A stretch of 64,000 nucleotides of DNA, from NCBI GenBank assembly GCA_949825065.1, contig OX463856.1, positions 15,011,757 to 15,075,756 of the forward strand. Reading direction: 5' to 3'. This stretch comes from Odontocerum albicorne. Taxonomy: Eukaryota > Arthropoda > Insecta > Trichoptera > Odontoceridae. This document shows, piece after piece, positions 53,130-63,519 of this stretch. The notes beneath the pieces are model-generated. The model was not told the DNA's origin. It saw only the letters and a program-made list of their open reading frames with translations, and did no database searches. A program made the translations under genes and the position numbers. Each line of letters starts with the position of its first letter. Positions within the stretch are counted from its first letter, which is position 1.

Positions 53130-53765
53130 GATCAAGACCTAAAGCTGGATGTATTACTAATCCATATTGGAAGATCTTCAAATGTTTCTGTTTAGTTCGT
53201 CTGCGCTTGGTAAGCTTCCTGCGATTTTCGTATCAAATACGTTTTTCTTAATATTATACATGCAGATGTGGCGTAGTACCTTATCTAACGGCCACAACAA
53301 CTACTTTCTTATTATTATACTCAAATTAAATATATTTATTGTCTTCTTCTTCTTTCTGGCACTGTCCCAACTCATTGCCTAGGTAGACTGTTGGGGTCGG
53401 CTCTTCTCGTTCTCAGGCTGTATATTCTTCGGTTCTGGGTGTCGCTTTCATCTAGGCCGTTTTTCTGCAAGATTTTGGAGCATTGAGTCATCCAGGAGTT
53501 CTTTGGTCTTCCTCTAGACGGCTGTCGAGGAAGATCCACAGACATTGCCAGATTTACAGTATGTTCTGGTGATCTCTGTCTTATGTACCCGTACCATCTC
53601 AGCTGTCGCTCTTAAATATATTTATTGTGTAATATTTTTAATCTATTAACAATAAAAGGTTCATATTCCGAGCAAGGGCGCTATTGAGGAGAGTCTGTTC
53701 TCTAAATGACGCTGAATAAATTGTCAATTTATTATTATAATGATTCTTTTTTATTGCTTTTAAGT
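53130..53765 (+). repeat. R3 dispersed repeat, split by an RTE-like element
   Basis: CCTAAAGCTGGATGTATTAC, GGAAGATCTTCAAATG, AGTTCGTCTGCG, ATGCAGATGTGGCGTAGTAC, CGGCCACAACAACTAC and, after the insert at 53343-53611, TTCATATTCCGAGCAAGGGC and the hairpin GAGAGTCTGTTCTC, then (TTA)n. Continuity across the insert identifies R3 as the older sequence. Confidence 0.65.
53343..53611 (-). mobile_element. RTE-like LINE 3' fragment with 17-bp target duplication
   Basis: Flanked by TTAAATATATTTATTGT at 53326-53342 and 53612-53628. On the minus strand: ERQLRWYGYIRQRSPEHTVN, LAMSVDLPRQPSRGRPKNSW, LQKNGLDESDTQNRRIYSLR, TRRADPNSLPRQ stop, then a short 3' UTR and a (GAA)n tail (the CTT repeat at 53343-53352). 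This is the LRWYGHVxR ... RGRPKxxW ... RRADP end of an RTE-type element. The frame is open throughout the 81 codons. Confidence 0.87.
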
Positions 53766-55305
53766 TTCGGTTCATACATGATTTTGATAAAATTGCAAAT
53801 AATTTGGCAGCGTTCGTAAGACATTTTGCCCATCTTCGAGCACACTTGGCACTTAAAACTGCGACGCCCCTGTATGGTTCTCATCACACCACTGTGGAAC
53901 TTTTAAACGTGTCTTATGTTAGGAAAATTTATTACTTTTTTTGTTCAGTCTTTTGTGAAACATGATAAAGGTTTATTTTAATTAAAAATCTTTTTTCTTT
54001 AATTTCCTAAAGCGATTTCTGTCTTAGTCAAATTAAAAATCGCAATCTCTTACATAAACTTTCTACACACTGTAAAAAAAACTTTCTATTCATAGTTTTC
54101 TTTTTGCAAAGTTATACGAAAAGGTTGGACGAATTCTTAAAAAAATATAGTATTTTTTTTAAAAGTCTTTTTTTTCAGTCTTTTTGTTCCGTCTTAGTCT
54201 TTCTGTTCCGTCTTTTCTTAACAAAAAAAGTTGGAAAGCGAAATTATGCTATTAATACTTGTACTTTCTGTACAACGGTGTTTTTTAAACTAAAAAAAGA
54301 TCATCAGGAATATTTACTATAATTATACAATGTACTAGCAACTTGGATGAAGAAAATAAAGCTTTCCGATAAGGCTTTCTGTGTTGCTGAACTTATTCAA
54401 TATAATAGTTTGCTTCTAGATTTATGCATTGGGAATCATTTGAAAGCTTTCTTTACACTTTAGGTTACGATCGAAACAAAAACAGCCTTTCACTGTGGCC
54501 GGATAGCTATTGAGAAATTCATTGTTGCCAGAACCAATTTCATTTTTCAGCCTGAACCAATTTCATCCAATTCAATTTTTTCTCAATTATGAGGGTAATA
54601 ATAAAATTATCTGAATCAATTTTAAAAGACCGCTGTCTCCAAGGAACATCCAAAGGTATTTAAAAAAAGAGAAGAAACTATTATTTTATACACGTATTGG
54701 TTAATTTTTTTTGTGAAGGACAATTCGCAATCATGAATTCATTTAGGGAAGCACTTAAAAACAAAAAGCCATGAAGTTTTTATTTAATATTTTCAAGGCA
54801 ATTTTATATTTTCTCTTATTCACTACAAAAGTTTATAGAGTAAATATGCTTTTCTATGTAAATGTAAGTTAGGAAAGCGTTGGAATGAATGTATCGCTCT
54901 TGAAGGAGACTATGCTGATGAATAAATAAGAATTTTGGCAAACGAATGTGGTTTTAGTAGTTAGTCCCGGGACTTATTAATCGATGTGTTATATATAATT
55001 ATTTTGTAAATAAAGTTTTTGAACTCTGTTGTACCTGTGTACTTCACCGTCGAGTTACTCACAAGGTGCCTCTTATTTACGTCACACTTATTCCAATAGG
55101 ACCGCCATTTATTGGTAAACAACCTGTTGTCCATTAATTGATAAACAATATCTTTTGGACCGTACGATTTTTCAGTATTCTATTCCTGTTCTTGTAAATA
55201 CTTATTTGTTCTGAAATGCTCTTTAGGGTTCTATTCCCGATCTAATTCCAGTCCGGTTGAGTTTGTCAATAAGGTTATTGTTATCTCTCGTGTTGTAGCA
55301 TTGCT
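53766..55305. other. Long stretch without recognised gene or repeat family
   Basis: The frame at 54104-54322 is low-complexity (Phe/Lys-rich) and has no signature. Nothing supported. Confidence 0.4.
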
Positions 55306-55375
55306 CACATTTACGTCGACGACCCATAAGCTAATTATCTTAATCGGTTGTTTTTAACCTAATACAATTATCCCG
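55306..55375 (+). mobile_element. SINE1 head remnant
   Basis: TTTACGTCGACGACCCATAA, GCTAATTATCTTAATCGG resembles the first 40 bases of SINE1. Short and degraded. Confidence 0.3.
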
Positions 55376-55900
55376 TTTAATGCAGTTGAAGGTTTCCAGT
55401 TGTCCTCTTAAAAATGCCAGCATCAATCTAGCGGATATGCTAAATAGTAGTAGTAGAATCAATTAAATATATAAAATGATAGCCATCTTTCGCTATCAGT
55501 CATTTTTCTGATGTCATCCAACCATCTTACTAACGGTCTTTCCATATTTTTTTTTCTTGAGCTGGGTAATAACTCGAGAACTTCTTGGGTCCATTTATCA
55601 TTGCTCCATGTGGTAATATGCCTTGCTCAGTTCCACTTCTGGGTAGCAAACCATCTCAGCCACATTTATGAAAGTGGTCTGCTGACTTATCCATTCATTC
55701 GTATTATGGTTCAATAATTAGATATTCAGTATTCTTCTCTGTGAAGAATGAAGCAATATGCCCATGATATAAACAAGTTCAGAAAAAGAAGGGGAGGCCT
55801 ATATGTAACACTGCAGAGCTGATTTTTTTTTCAAATAGTACCCTTAAACAAATCCGCATTGGTGATTCGGAAATATCAAAAAGCGTGACCGGAATTGTAT
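55376..55900. other. Stretch without recognised gene or repeat family
   Basis: The 68-codon plus frame at 55511-55717 has no recognised signature. The phrase GAAAAAGAAGGGGAGGCCTA at about 55782 recalls the RTE 3' region at 21138 but does not extend. Confidence 0.35.
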
Positions 55901-55908
55901 TTTGCGAC

Positions 55909-56160
55909 AGTAATAGGTTCTTTGGTTTTACAAACACTAGAGTAGGCACGAATAATACTATCGCACTTGAAGAGATAACAAAACTCGCTAATAGTAATAG
56001 GTTCTTTGGTTTTACAAACACTAGAGTAGGCACGAATAATACTATCGCACTTAGAGAGATAACAAAACTCGCTAATAGTAATAGGTTCTTTGGTTTTACA
56101 AACACTAGAGTAGGCACGAATAATACTATCGCACTTGAAGATACAACAAAACTCGCTAAT
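55909..56160. repeat. 84-bp tandem repeat, 3 units
   Basis: Units start with AGTAATAGGTTCTTTGG at 55909, 55993 and 56077, exact period 84. Frames on both strands stay open (55885-56181 plus with SNRFFGFTNTRVGTNNTIAL; 55876-56256 minus). The units are nearly identical, including at third-codon positions, so there is no sign of coding selection. Confidence 0.95.
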
Positions 56161-56812
56161 CAACTTGCCGCAAAAGTATAACGTTACCTGACGAACCTTT
56201 TTTTGGACTAGAACACTGTTTCGTATTTCATAATTTAAGCTTATAAGTCGAACCACGCTAATAATGCTAAATTAATTTATTGAGTGAGATGGATATAAAT
56301 CAGTCTTCTAAATTATCAGATAAAACAGTATTCTAAAGGCTGTATATTTTTTTATCAATGATTTTGAAAAGTTTAGAAAATACGTTTCATAAAAAATATC
56401 AGATAAGAATCCCATTTTAAACTTGACGTATTGAGAAAAAATCTCCAATGTTTCTTTAACCTGCTTTACGAAACGAAATTTCAATATTTCACCCTCTAAA
56501 CCCGTCCTTGGCACAAAAAATCGGGTTTAAATTTGACCTTAGCTTACCTGGCTTAAGCTATTTTGGATATCGCTTAAAATTGAATGACGCACCCGAACAC
56601 TATAATATGGAGAAGCGTTGGTTGAATTTCTCAGGTAACATTGTGTTTTTATCCAGGTGCTCGTTACCTTTTTCTGAAATGAAAAATAATAATTTATTTT
56701 GTTAACTTTATTTTGTTTGAAATGTATCTTCGTATATGCTTTGGCTGGAGGTTGACGACAAAAGGTGAATTGTTGCCAAAGAAAAATACGGCAAGAAAGA
56801 GGATATTTTTTA
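56161..56812. other. Stretch without recognised gene or repeat family
   Basis: Overlapping small frames on both strands (56308-56514, 56508-56705, 56539-56862) without signatures. Confidence 0.35.
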
Positions 56813-56814
56813 TA

Positions 56815-58116
56815 CAGGGTGGCCACTGAAAGAGTGAAGGGTTCGAAAAAGTTATAAAACAAAAATAACTTTCACAAACACATGTTTTTTTTTATTTTTA
56901 ATTATTTTATTTGGTAATATAATTAATGAATTTTTAGTACTCGTATAATGTGTTAAAAACAAGATCCCTCAATTGACCACCATTTTCCTTCTCACAAATA
57001 CAGGCTCTTTCTACAGCATTTTTCATGACCATACGCAAGGTTTCAGGTCGTAAACGTCAGATTTCGGCACGAATGTTCTCCTTAAGTTTTTGAATTGTTC
57101 GAGGTATATTTACGTAAGCCCATTCTTTCAAGTAGCGCCACAAATAGAAGTCTGGTGTCGTCAAATCAGGCGGAGGCGAAACAAATTCAACATTTTTTGA
57201 AATTATTCACTCACCGAAAATTTCTCGCAGGAGGTCCATCGTCACCCTGGCAGTATGCGCAGTAGTTCCATCCTATTGGAACCATACCTCCTGATTATCT
57301 TCAACCGCTGGGCGTAAAAAAATTCAAACATTGTCCTTTACAGGACCCCGTTGATTCTTTCTGTCTGACTTTCCTCATTTTCAAAGCAATATGTGCCGAT
57401 AACTCTTTCAGCCATAACACCGCACCAAACAGTGCATTTTTGGGGATGCAATTGATGCTGATGTACTTTTCTGGGAGTTTCAGTACCCCAAAATATGCAG
57501 TTTTGTTTGTTGATGTACCCGTTTAAATAATAATGGGCCTCGTTACTCATTATCAAGTTGTTCAAAAAGTTGTTGTTATCTCTGGCTAGGTGTTACAATT
57601 GAATGGAATACTGCGGGCGCTGCTGAGTATCTTGGAGTAGTAAAGCTCGGAACTTTTGGATCTTGCATGGAAATTTTTTTAAATCCAGTTTCAGAATCTT
57701 CTAAAGTGATGTTCTGGCGATGCCTAGTTGAGCAGAGCGACGACGGGTAGAGACAAATGGATCCACAAGGAGACTCTGCCGTACAGCTTTCACCGCTGCG
57801 TCAGTGCGCACAGTGTGCTTAGGACTTCTTCCCGTAAGATCGCTAGCTGATCCAGTTCTTTCAAACCGAGCGATTAGGTTCCGAATCATGTTATCCCTAG
57901 GAGATACTCTGACATTAAAATGTTGCCGGTATTTTCCCTGTGTTTCAATAATTGATATTTTACTGGAATATAAAACCCAACGAGTGTTACACGTTGCTAG
58001 ATATCATACGTAGCCATTTTAATTTCCAATGGATGTGATCTAACCTGTAAAAATAAATGGAAAGTGAACGAGTTATGATTTTTTCAAACCTTTCAGTCCT
58101 TTCCGTGGCAAACCTG
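56815..58116 (-). mobile_element. IS630/Tc1-mariner element with decayed transposase
   Basis: 1302 bp between TA dinucleotides (56813-56814, 58117-58118). Inverted ends: CAGGGTGGCCACTGAAAGAG and CAGGTTTGCCACGGAAAGGA, both followed by GGTT.GAAAAA. Minus strand, in order: a broken N-terminus (MATYDI, stop, QRVTLVGFYI), then FNVRVSPRDNMIRNLIARFE, RTGSASDLTGRSPKHTVRTD, STRRRSAQLGIARTSL (helix-turn-helix region), NNLIMSNEAHYYLNGYINKQ, WCGVMAERVIGTYCFEN, VWFQ, stop, DGTTAHTARVTMDLLREIFG, SPPPDLTTPDFYLWRYLKEW, RTIQKLKENIRAEI, stop. The DDE layout is visible, but the first catalytic Asp (SDEAH in relatives) is Asn here, and stops and frameshifts disrupt the gene. Not functional. Confidence 0.88.
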
Positions 58117-58118
58117 TA

Positions 58119-58439
58119 CAATACAATTCTGAAGAGAGACGATTTGAAAAGTTGACCACATGCAGTGGGATGTAGCGTAGAGAAAGAAGAAACATCTTCA
58201 TCACTTTTGCCATCTTTTTCGAGTGCTGAATTAATATTTAGGCATTTATCTCTATGAGATTACATGTTATTCCAGAAACTACATATATTATCCATCATTA
58301 ATGTCCAAATCGGTACGTATCCCTCAGCAATTAGAATAACTCTTTAACTCTACTGCTTGTTCAATTCTGACTATTATTTCGCCAGCAGAGCCTCTTTTTA
58401 CCCAAATATTGCCTATTTTCAATGTTTTCCATTATACTT
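58119..58439. other. Short stretch without recognised feature
   Basis: Nothing supported. Confidence 0.35.
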
Positions 58440-58735
58440 ATTTGAAAAAGTCTATTATTTAAGGAGGTGTTTTTGAGAGATAAGTCCAGATCTCATAATA
58501 TCCTCCCGATCGAAATAAACTCCCACCAACAGAAGGGCAAATCCAGCCGCGATGTTTACAGATGTTTTTAAGTCCACAACTTTAAGCACGTAAATTAAAA
58601 TACAAATAATAAATTATTGTAAATATGCAGTTGATATAATTATAAACGCAATAAATGTGTGCAAAAATTGTAAAAAATATAAACGCACACACTCGCATAC
58701 ACACACAACCCTACATTAACTATCAGTCAATATAG
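58440..58735. repeat. R1 dispersed repeat copy
   Basis: TCCAGATCTCATAATATCCT, CCCGATCGAAATAAACTCCC, GGCAAATCCAGCCGCGATG and TTTTTAAGTCCACAACTTTA, AGCACGTAAA, then a distal A/T part with CGCACACACTCGCATACACA as at 25430. The mariner below lies 29 bp further on. Confidence 0.58.
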
Positions 58736-58763
58736 AAATAGGAGTCCAAATATTGACAACATA

Positions 58764-59718
58764 CGAGGCGTATCCAGAAAGTAAGTGTACTGAGGCTCTC
58801 ACGACCGGATGGATTTTATTTTTCGACATGTTGGCTACACTTCCGTGTAGCCTGACCCTTCCCCTCCACAACGAGACCGGTTCGAGGTCAGTACGTTGAG
58901 AAGTGTCAACGCGACAACACGTTACGTGAAAAATGTAAATCCAATCTCCCGCCAAGTGCGAAATACGGGGCGTCATCCGTTATCTCGTTTGGAAGGGAAA
59001 ACCTCCGGTTGAGGTTTATAATGAGGTGAAAACTGCATATGGTGATAAAGCTATGAATCGTACGAGTGTGTACAAGTGGTGTCGCGAGTTTAAAAACGGT
59101 CGTACGTCTGTGCATGATGATCAGAGGAGCGTAAGACCTTCAATTGTGACTGACGAAATTGACGAAATTGTTTTGGGACTATCAAGGCATAATTTTAATT
59201 GAATATATGCCTCAAAGGGAGACCATCCACTCTGCAAGATACTGTGAGACCCTAAAAAAATTGCGGAGGGCGATTCAGAACAAGAGGAGAGGCATGCTGA
59301 CAAAGGGAGTCTGCCTGCTGCACGAAAATGCCAGACCACACACGGCCAACGCCATGAAGGAACTGCTCGCCTCGTTTAAATGGGATGTCCTGAACCATCC
59401 CGCGCATTCGCCTGACCTAGCACCTTCAGATTACTATCTCTTTACCTCCCTGAAGCTGCACATGGGTGGAAAAAGGTTTTCAACCGACGAGGAGGTAAAG
59501 AAGGAGGTGGAGAAGTGGACGGAGGGGTTGGCGGGAAACTACTTCGAGGAAGGCATCAAAAAGTTGATACCCTGCTTCACCACCTGCATTGAGAGGAATG
59601 GCGACTATGTCGAAAAATAGCTTATATATGTACTACGGTAACCACGTAATTTTTTTGTTTATATAAAAAAAATTGTAACCTAAAAAATTCAGTACACTTA
59701 CTTTCTGGACTTACCTAG
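58764..59718 (+). mobile_element. mariner element, internally deleted
   Basis: 955 bp between TA duplications (58762-58763, 59719-59720). Ends share CCAGAAAGTAAGTGTACT in inverted orientation. The N-terminal half at 58928-59168 reads GVIRYLVWKGKPPVEVYNEV, KTAYGDKAMNRTSVYKWCRE, FKNGRTSVHDDQRSVRPS (two helix-turn-helix regions). It then jumps to the catalytic half at 59159-59620: DYQGIILIEYMPQRETIHSA, LKKLRRAIQNKRRGMLTKGV, LLHENARPHTANAMKELLAS, NHPAHSPDLAPSDYYLFTSL, MGGKRFSTDEEV. About 70-80 residues with the first catalytic Asp are missing. The second catalytic position is Glu (HENARPH instead of HDNARPH); the last Asp follows with exactly 34 residues between, as in D34D mariners. Confidence 0.92.
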
Positions 59719-59922
59719 TAGATAAACAATTTTTTTTTCTAAGAGTTGTCGAATCACCAGATCAGTTGCAAATCGGATTTATTGAAGTATAAATGTGTTA
59801 AGTTTCATGGATGTACCATAAGTCTGTCATTGAACTATTTAAGAGACTAAACTATTCTATTTTGCGGCGTTTGATTTGATTGAGAATCACACCCAGACAT
59901 ATTTTATTTCTAATATAATTAA

Positions 59923-60599
59923 GGGGGTATTCTACTCTAGAAATTAAAAAAAAAATAGTTTTTTTTTCTTCATATTCTTCAAGTTAAGATCTTAAAGAAT
60001 ATGTTCTCAAAAGGAAATTTAAAAATTCTCAATATTTACGAAGTCATCGCTATAATTGAGGCAGCAATTACGCCGCACCGGAATGACTCAGACAATAATC
60101 TCAAAACTTTAAACGCGTTTTTCTCGTTTTTCCGACCTGGTCGACATAAAATCTCAAGTTCTATCCAACCGATTGCCTTCAAATTTGGTATAAAACTTTG
60201 ATACATGTTTCTCCATCGTTTCTACTTTAGAAAATTCAAAAATGTATTTAAAAAAATTGAAAAAAAGGGTAAAAAAATATATTTTTTCAGACAGTCGCTA
60301 TTTTACAATTTTTTTGGTACCAACTATAACAACATTCTTTCTTATTAAAAAACTGTGTATGATTTTTATTTCAAATTTACAAAAAGGTTCCTATCATGCC
60401 GACCAGCTTACCTCCTCCCCCCCCTCTTTTTACAAGATATAATAGCTGATAACATCTAGAGTTTTCATTTTTTTTTTCAATTTTTTTTTTGTACATCCTC
60501 AAATCATCAATAAACAAACTGTAAAAAATGTAAAGGAAAAATCTTTTTTGTTTTTTTTTATTTAGTCTGAAATTTACGCCTATAGAGTAGAATATCCTC
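59923..60599. mobile_element. TTAA-flanked 677-bp element
   Basis: TTAA at 59919-59922 and 60600-60603. Inverted ends GGGGGTATTCTACTCTA and (complement) GAGGATATTCTACTCTA. The interior is A/T-rich with homopolymers; the frames at 60001-60201 and 60242-60442 have no transposase signature. TTAA duplication suggests piggyBac-like mobilisation in trans. Confidence 0.82.
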
Positions 60600-60603
60600 T
60601 TAA

Positions 60604-61189
60604 GTAAACAAATGAAAAGATATTACAAAAGTGTTCAAAATCTAAGTTAGAGTTTGAAGTTTTTCTTCTGAAAATTCGGATTTATTTTCGTTTTTTAAGA
60701 ATTAAGTTAAACATTTGTATTAAAAAATCAAAGGACATTGCGATCAAAACCTAAGTCACGGATTGAAGCTATGTAAATGAAGGAAAAACCGTCTGTTAAA
60801 CAAGCTTAGGCCACATGTGAACTGGTCGTCAATTGTACGCAACCCATGTAAAGATTAGCCCATTGTATATCAAATTTTTCTCGAGCTTTGTTGAAATTCA
60901 GTGCTTGAATTTTATTTTAACCCGTGTCCCGTCCCACGCTTAGTAAACATGTGCCATCTCTTGTAACCTTATTCAGCAGCTGCTCATTTTATAACAGTTT
61001 TTTGAACAACAACTTTACAATAATAAAAAATTGGTCAGAAAGCTTAAGTTTTGGATAAACATGATAATAAATAAAGGACAATCAATGAAGCGCCTTTTTG
61101 AGATCAAACTTATTATAGAGGATCTTACTCGGAATTTTAACCCACTATTAGTAACAGTTTAAAAATATTAGTATATAAATGTATATAAA
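60604..61189. other. Stretch without recognised gene or repeat family
   Basis: Nothing supported. Confidence 0.4.
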
Positions 61190-61405
61190 TCGAGTGTAAG
61201 GATAATCGATAAACACATACGTGGGCATATGCTCACGTATAAGTTTATGGATTTCGTGGGGATGCATAGTTATTTGAATGATTTATGCGACCACATAACT
61301 TGCTTTATTTACTTTTATCTGGTTAGTCGGAAAAGATTGCCGCCAGCCAATAAGCCCGCCAGATTGTATTTGCAATTAAGTGTTAAATAAATAAGAATAG
61401 GAAGG
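61190..61405 (+). mobile_element. LINE-A 3' UTR copy, plus strand
   Basis: CATATGCTCACGTATAAGTT, TATGGATTTCGTGGGGATGC, TATTTGAATGATTTATGCGA, CCACATAACTTGCTTTATTT, TCTGGTTAGTCGGAAAAGAT, AATAAGCCCGCCAGATTGTA and TGTTAAATAAATAAG. No coding part. Confidence 0.8.
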
Positions 61406-61454
61406 TGGTGGATGTGGCCATAATTTTAGATATCTCCCCGCCTTTGCATTTACG

Positions 61455-61535
61455 AGCCTCGTATAATACATAATTGCATGCCTCGTATAATGCATACGAG
61501 CCTCGTATAATGCATGCCTCGTATAATACATAATT
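61455..61535. repeat. Short palindromic repeats around CCTCGTATAAT
   Basis: GCCTCGTATAAT.CAT occurs four times in 80 bp, some preceded by TACGA to give TACGAGCCTCGTA, an interrupted palindrome. Spacing is irregular. Confidence 0.75.
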
Positions 61536-61614
61536 AGGAAAACATATTTAGTAAGAATACTGCAGAAAACTTACCTAGGATAGACGAGTTACAAAAAAAC
61601 CTTTTAAGACATTG

Positions 61615-61855
61615 TAATTTGTTTTATCAAACACTGTTTATTCATCTTTATGTAACGATATAACCCTACCAGTTTCGAGGTTTTCACCTCATCATCAGGG
61701 GAGCACAAACAATACTGTATGATGATGAGGTGAAAGCCTCGAAACCGGTAGGGTTATGCCGTTACATAAAGAGGAATAAACAGTGTTTGATAAAAACAAA
61801 TTACAATGTCTTTAAACCTCCACAATGTTAATGCCTTAACTGTAAATAAAATATT
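61615..61855. mobile_element. S3 foldback element, well-preserved copy
   Basis: Left arm TTTTATCAAACACTGTTTAT, TATAACCCTACCAGTTTCGA, GGTTTTCACCTCATCATCAG; right arm with the complements TGATGATGAGGTGAAAGCCT, CGAAACCGGTAGGGTTATGC and AATAAACAGTGTTTGATAAA. The loop holds GGGGAGCACAAACAATACTG. The right tail AAACCTCCACAATGTTAATG matches 15957-16219. Confidence 0.8.
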
Positions 61856-62046
61856 TCAAGATGTTCTGACATGTGATAGTAACACGTTTAGCTTGAAGTA
61901 TAGTGTAGTGTTTATATAAAAAAAAAGTTTTAAACTTTTTATGACTTTTTAAACAATCTTTAAACAAACCACCATTATATCTCGTCTTTGTAACCAAGTT
62001 GATCTGTTGACGATAATGTATGTATATTTGTGGATTAGTTACTTAT

Positions 62047-62373
62047 GTACGAGGGAAGGCTAAAAATAATAATCTTAAACTCTTTAAAATATTTGGCACC
62101 GCGATAGTTTTCGCATACTTTATTTACAAACTATCCTTTCATTTCATTTGTCTTTGACATAATTAAACTGCTTTTTTCAATTTGCTTATTTAATATAAGT
62201 TAACGCAATCAAATCAAATAATATAAAAAAATACACAAATAAGTCTTTATTAAGGAGTCCAATCCTAAATTTATTTAAAGATATATAAAGATCGATATCT
62301 GCAAAGTAAATCCACAAAGTCATTCCGTAACCTACAAAAATTCAGTCACTTACTTTCTGGATATGCCTCGTAC
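62047..62373. mobile_element. mariner-related terminal remnant
   Basis: Ends with CACTTACTTTCTGGATATGC, CTCGTA, which matches the complement of the left terminus of the mariner at 58764 more closely than that element's own right end does. A TACGAGG at 62047 may be the other end of a deletion derivative, but the similarity there is only seven bases. Confidence 0.5.
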
Positions 62374-63515
62374 TTTTGAACACTCGTATATTATAATTTT
62401 TTAGAACGATTTTTTTAATATGGTTGAAATCATTTATGTTCATTATCATGTTATAATAAGATTATTTCTGAAAGAATGTCATCAAAAGTTTCAAACTAAA
62501 CATAAAACATATATTTGTTCATAAAGGGATATAAGACAAGATAAATAATTCTCAAGTAAAAATGTTTTTGTGACAGTAAAATATTATATACTTAAAGATA
62601 ACAACTAAATTCCTATGCCAGTACTCGTGTATTCCTAAAATACTTAATCTAACTTTCGGAACTAGTTTCAAATTTCAGGATACCAGGGAACTATTCTGCT
62701 TATGTAAAGTGTGTATATAAAGGGAAGGGATGTTATATTATTTTGTACCAGGAACCTATTTCTGGTGAAATTACATTGTAATAAAAGGTTACTTGAATGA
62801 AAAATTACATTTATTCCCTGGGTAGATCCTGCTTTTTACGGATAAGATGAAAAAGGGTTTACAGTGTTTTGTTCGTAAATGAAAAAAAAAATGGTTTAGA
62901 ATTTATAACAAGGCTTAATTAACTCCTCTATTATGTATTTAGTGAATTTATTAACTTTCAAAATTTTCTTGTTATTTATTATACGAGTATATTTATATGA
63001 TTTTCAATTTTTTTTAACACAAATTAACCTCAATATCCATTCTTTTTATCTTTTCTTCGACCTCCTTTTTTCTCAGTTCTATTATAAATAAATCTTTTGT
63101 TTGTTTTCTTTTCGTTACTTCATTGTCTACTTTTAATCTGTGCTTCTATTGTAGTAAGTTTTTTAAACCAATTTTCTTTTTTGTGTAGAACCGAAAAGCT
63201 TCTCACCAAGATTAGCTCAAACTATGTAATTGATGTCTGGTTAGTCGGAAGATATTACCGTACAATTTAATCCTCGTTCGTACAATTAAATAGCAAAATA
63301 AACAAGAAAATATTTAAGCTGACTATGTATGTGCGTTTCATGTATTTTATTTTTGGTTCTTTAAGAACCTTTGGCCCTAAATAGGCTTAACTATACCTCA
63401 TGTTTCTTCCCATAGCCTTGCTAACTATTTTTAATTTTTAGAAGTACTCCATCAACATACACTATTCAAAATTGTAGATTTCCTCTATTAAGGCTTTGGT
63501 GCGCTTTTTCGATCT
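62374..63515. other. Stretch without recognised gene
   Basis: GTCTGGTTAGTCGGAAGATA at 63236-63255 is a scrap of the LINE-A/SINE1 tail. Nothing else supported. Confidence 0.35.
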
Positions 63516-63519
63516 TATG

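Noticed and set aside
54104..54322. 72-codon plus-strand frame
   Set aside because: Low-complexity Phe/Lys/Ser composition from T- and A-runs, without motif or splice context.
55876..56256. 126-codon and 98-codon frames with 28-residue repeats
   Set aside because: Produced by three 84-bp units that are almost identical at all codon positions; no sign of coding constraint.
60001..60442. Two frames inside the TTAA element as a transposase
   Set aside because: No DDE or zinc-finger motif; A/T-rich chance frames.
61455..61535. Protein-binding operator cluster
   Set aside because: The palindromic CCTCGTA repeats are irregular and A/T microsatellite-like; no neighbouring gene to regulate.
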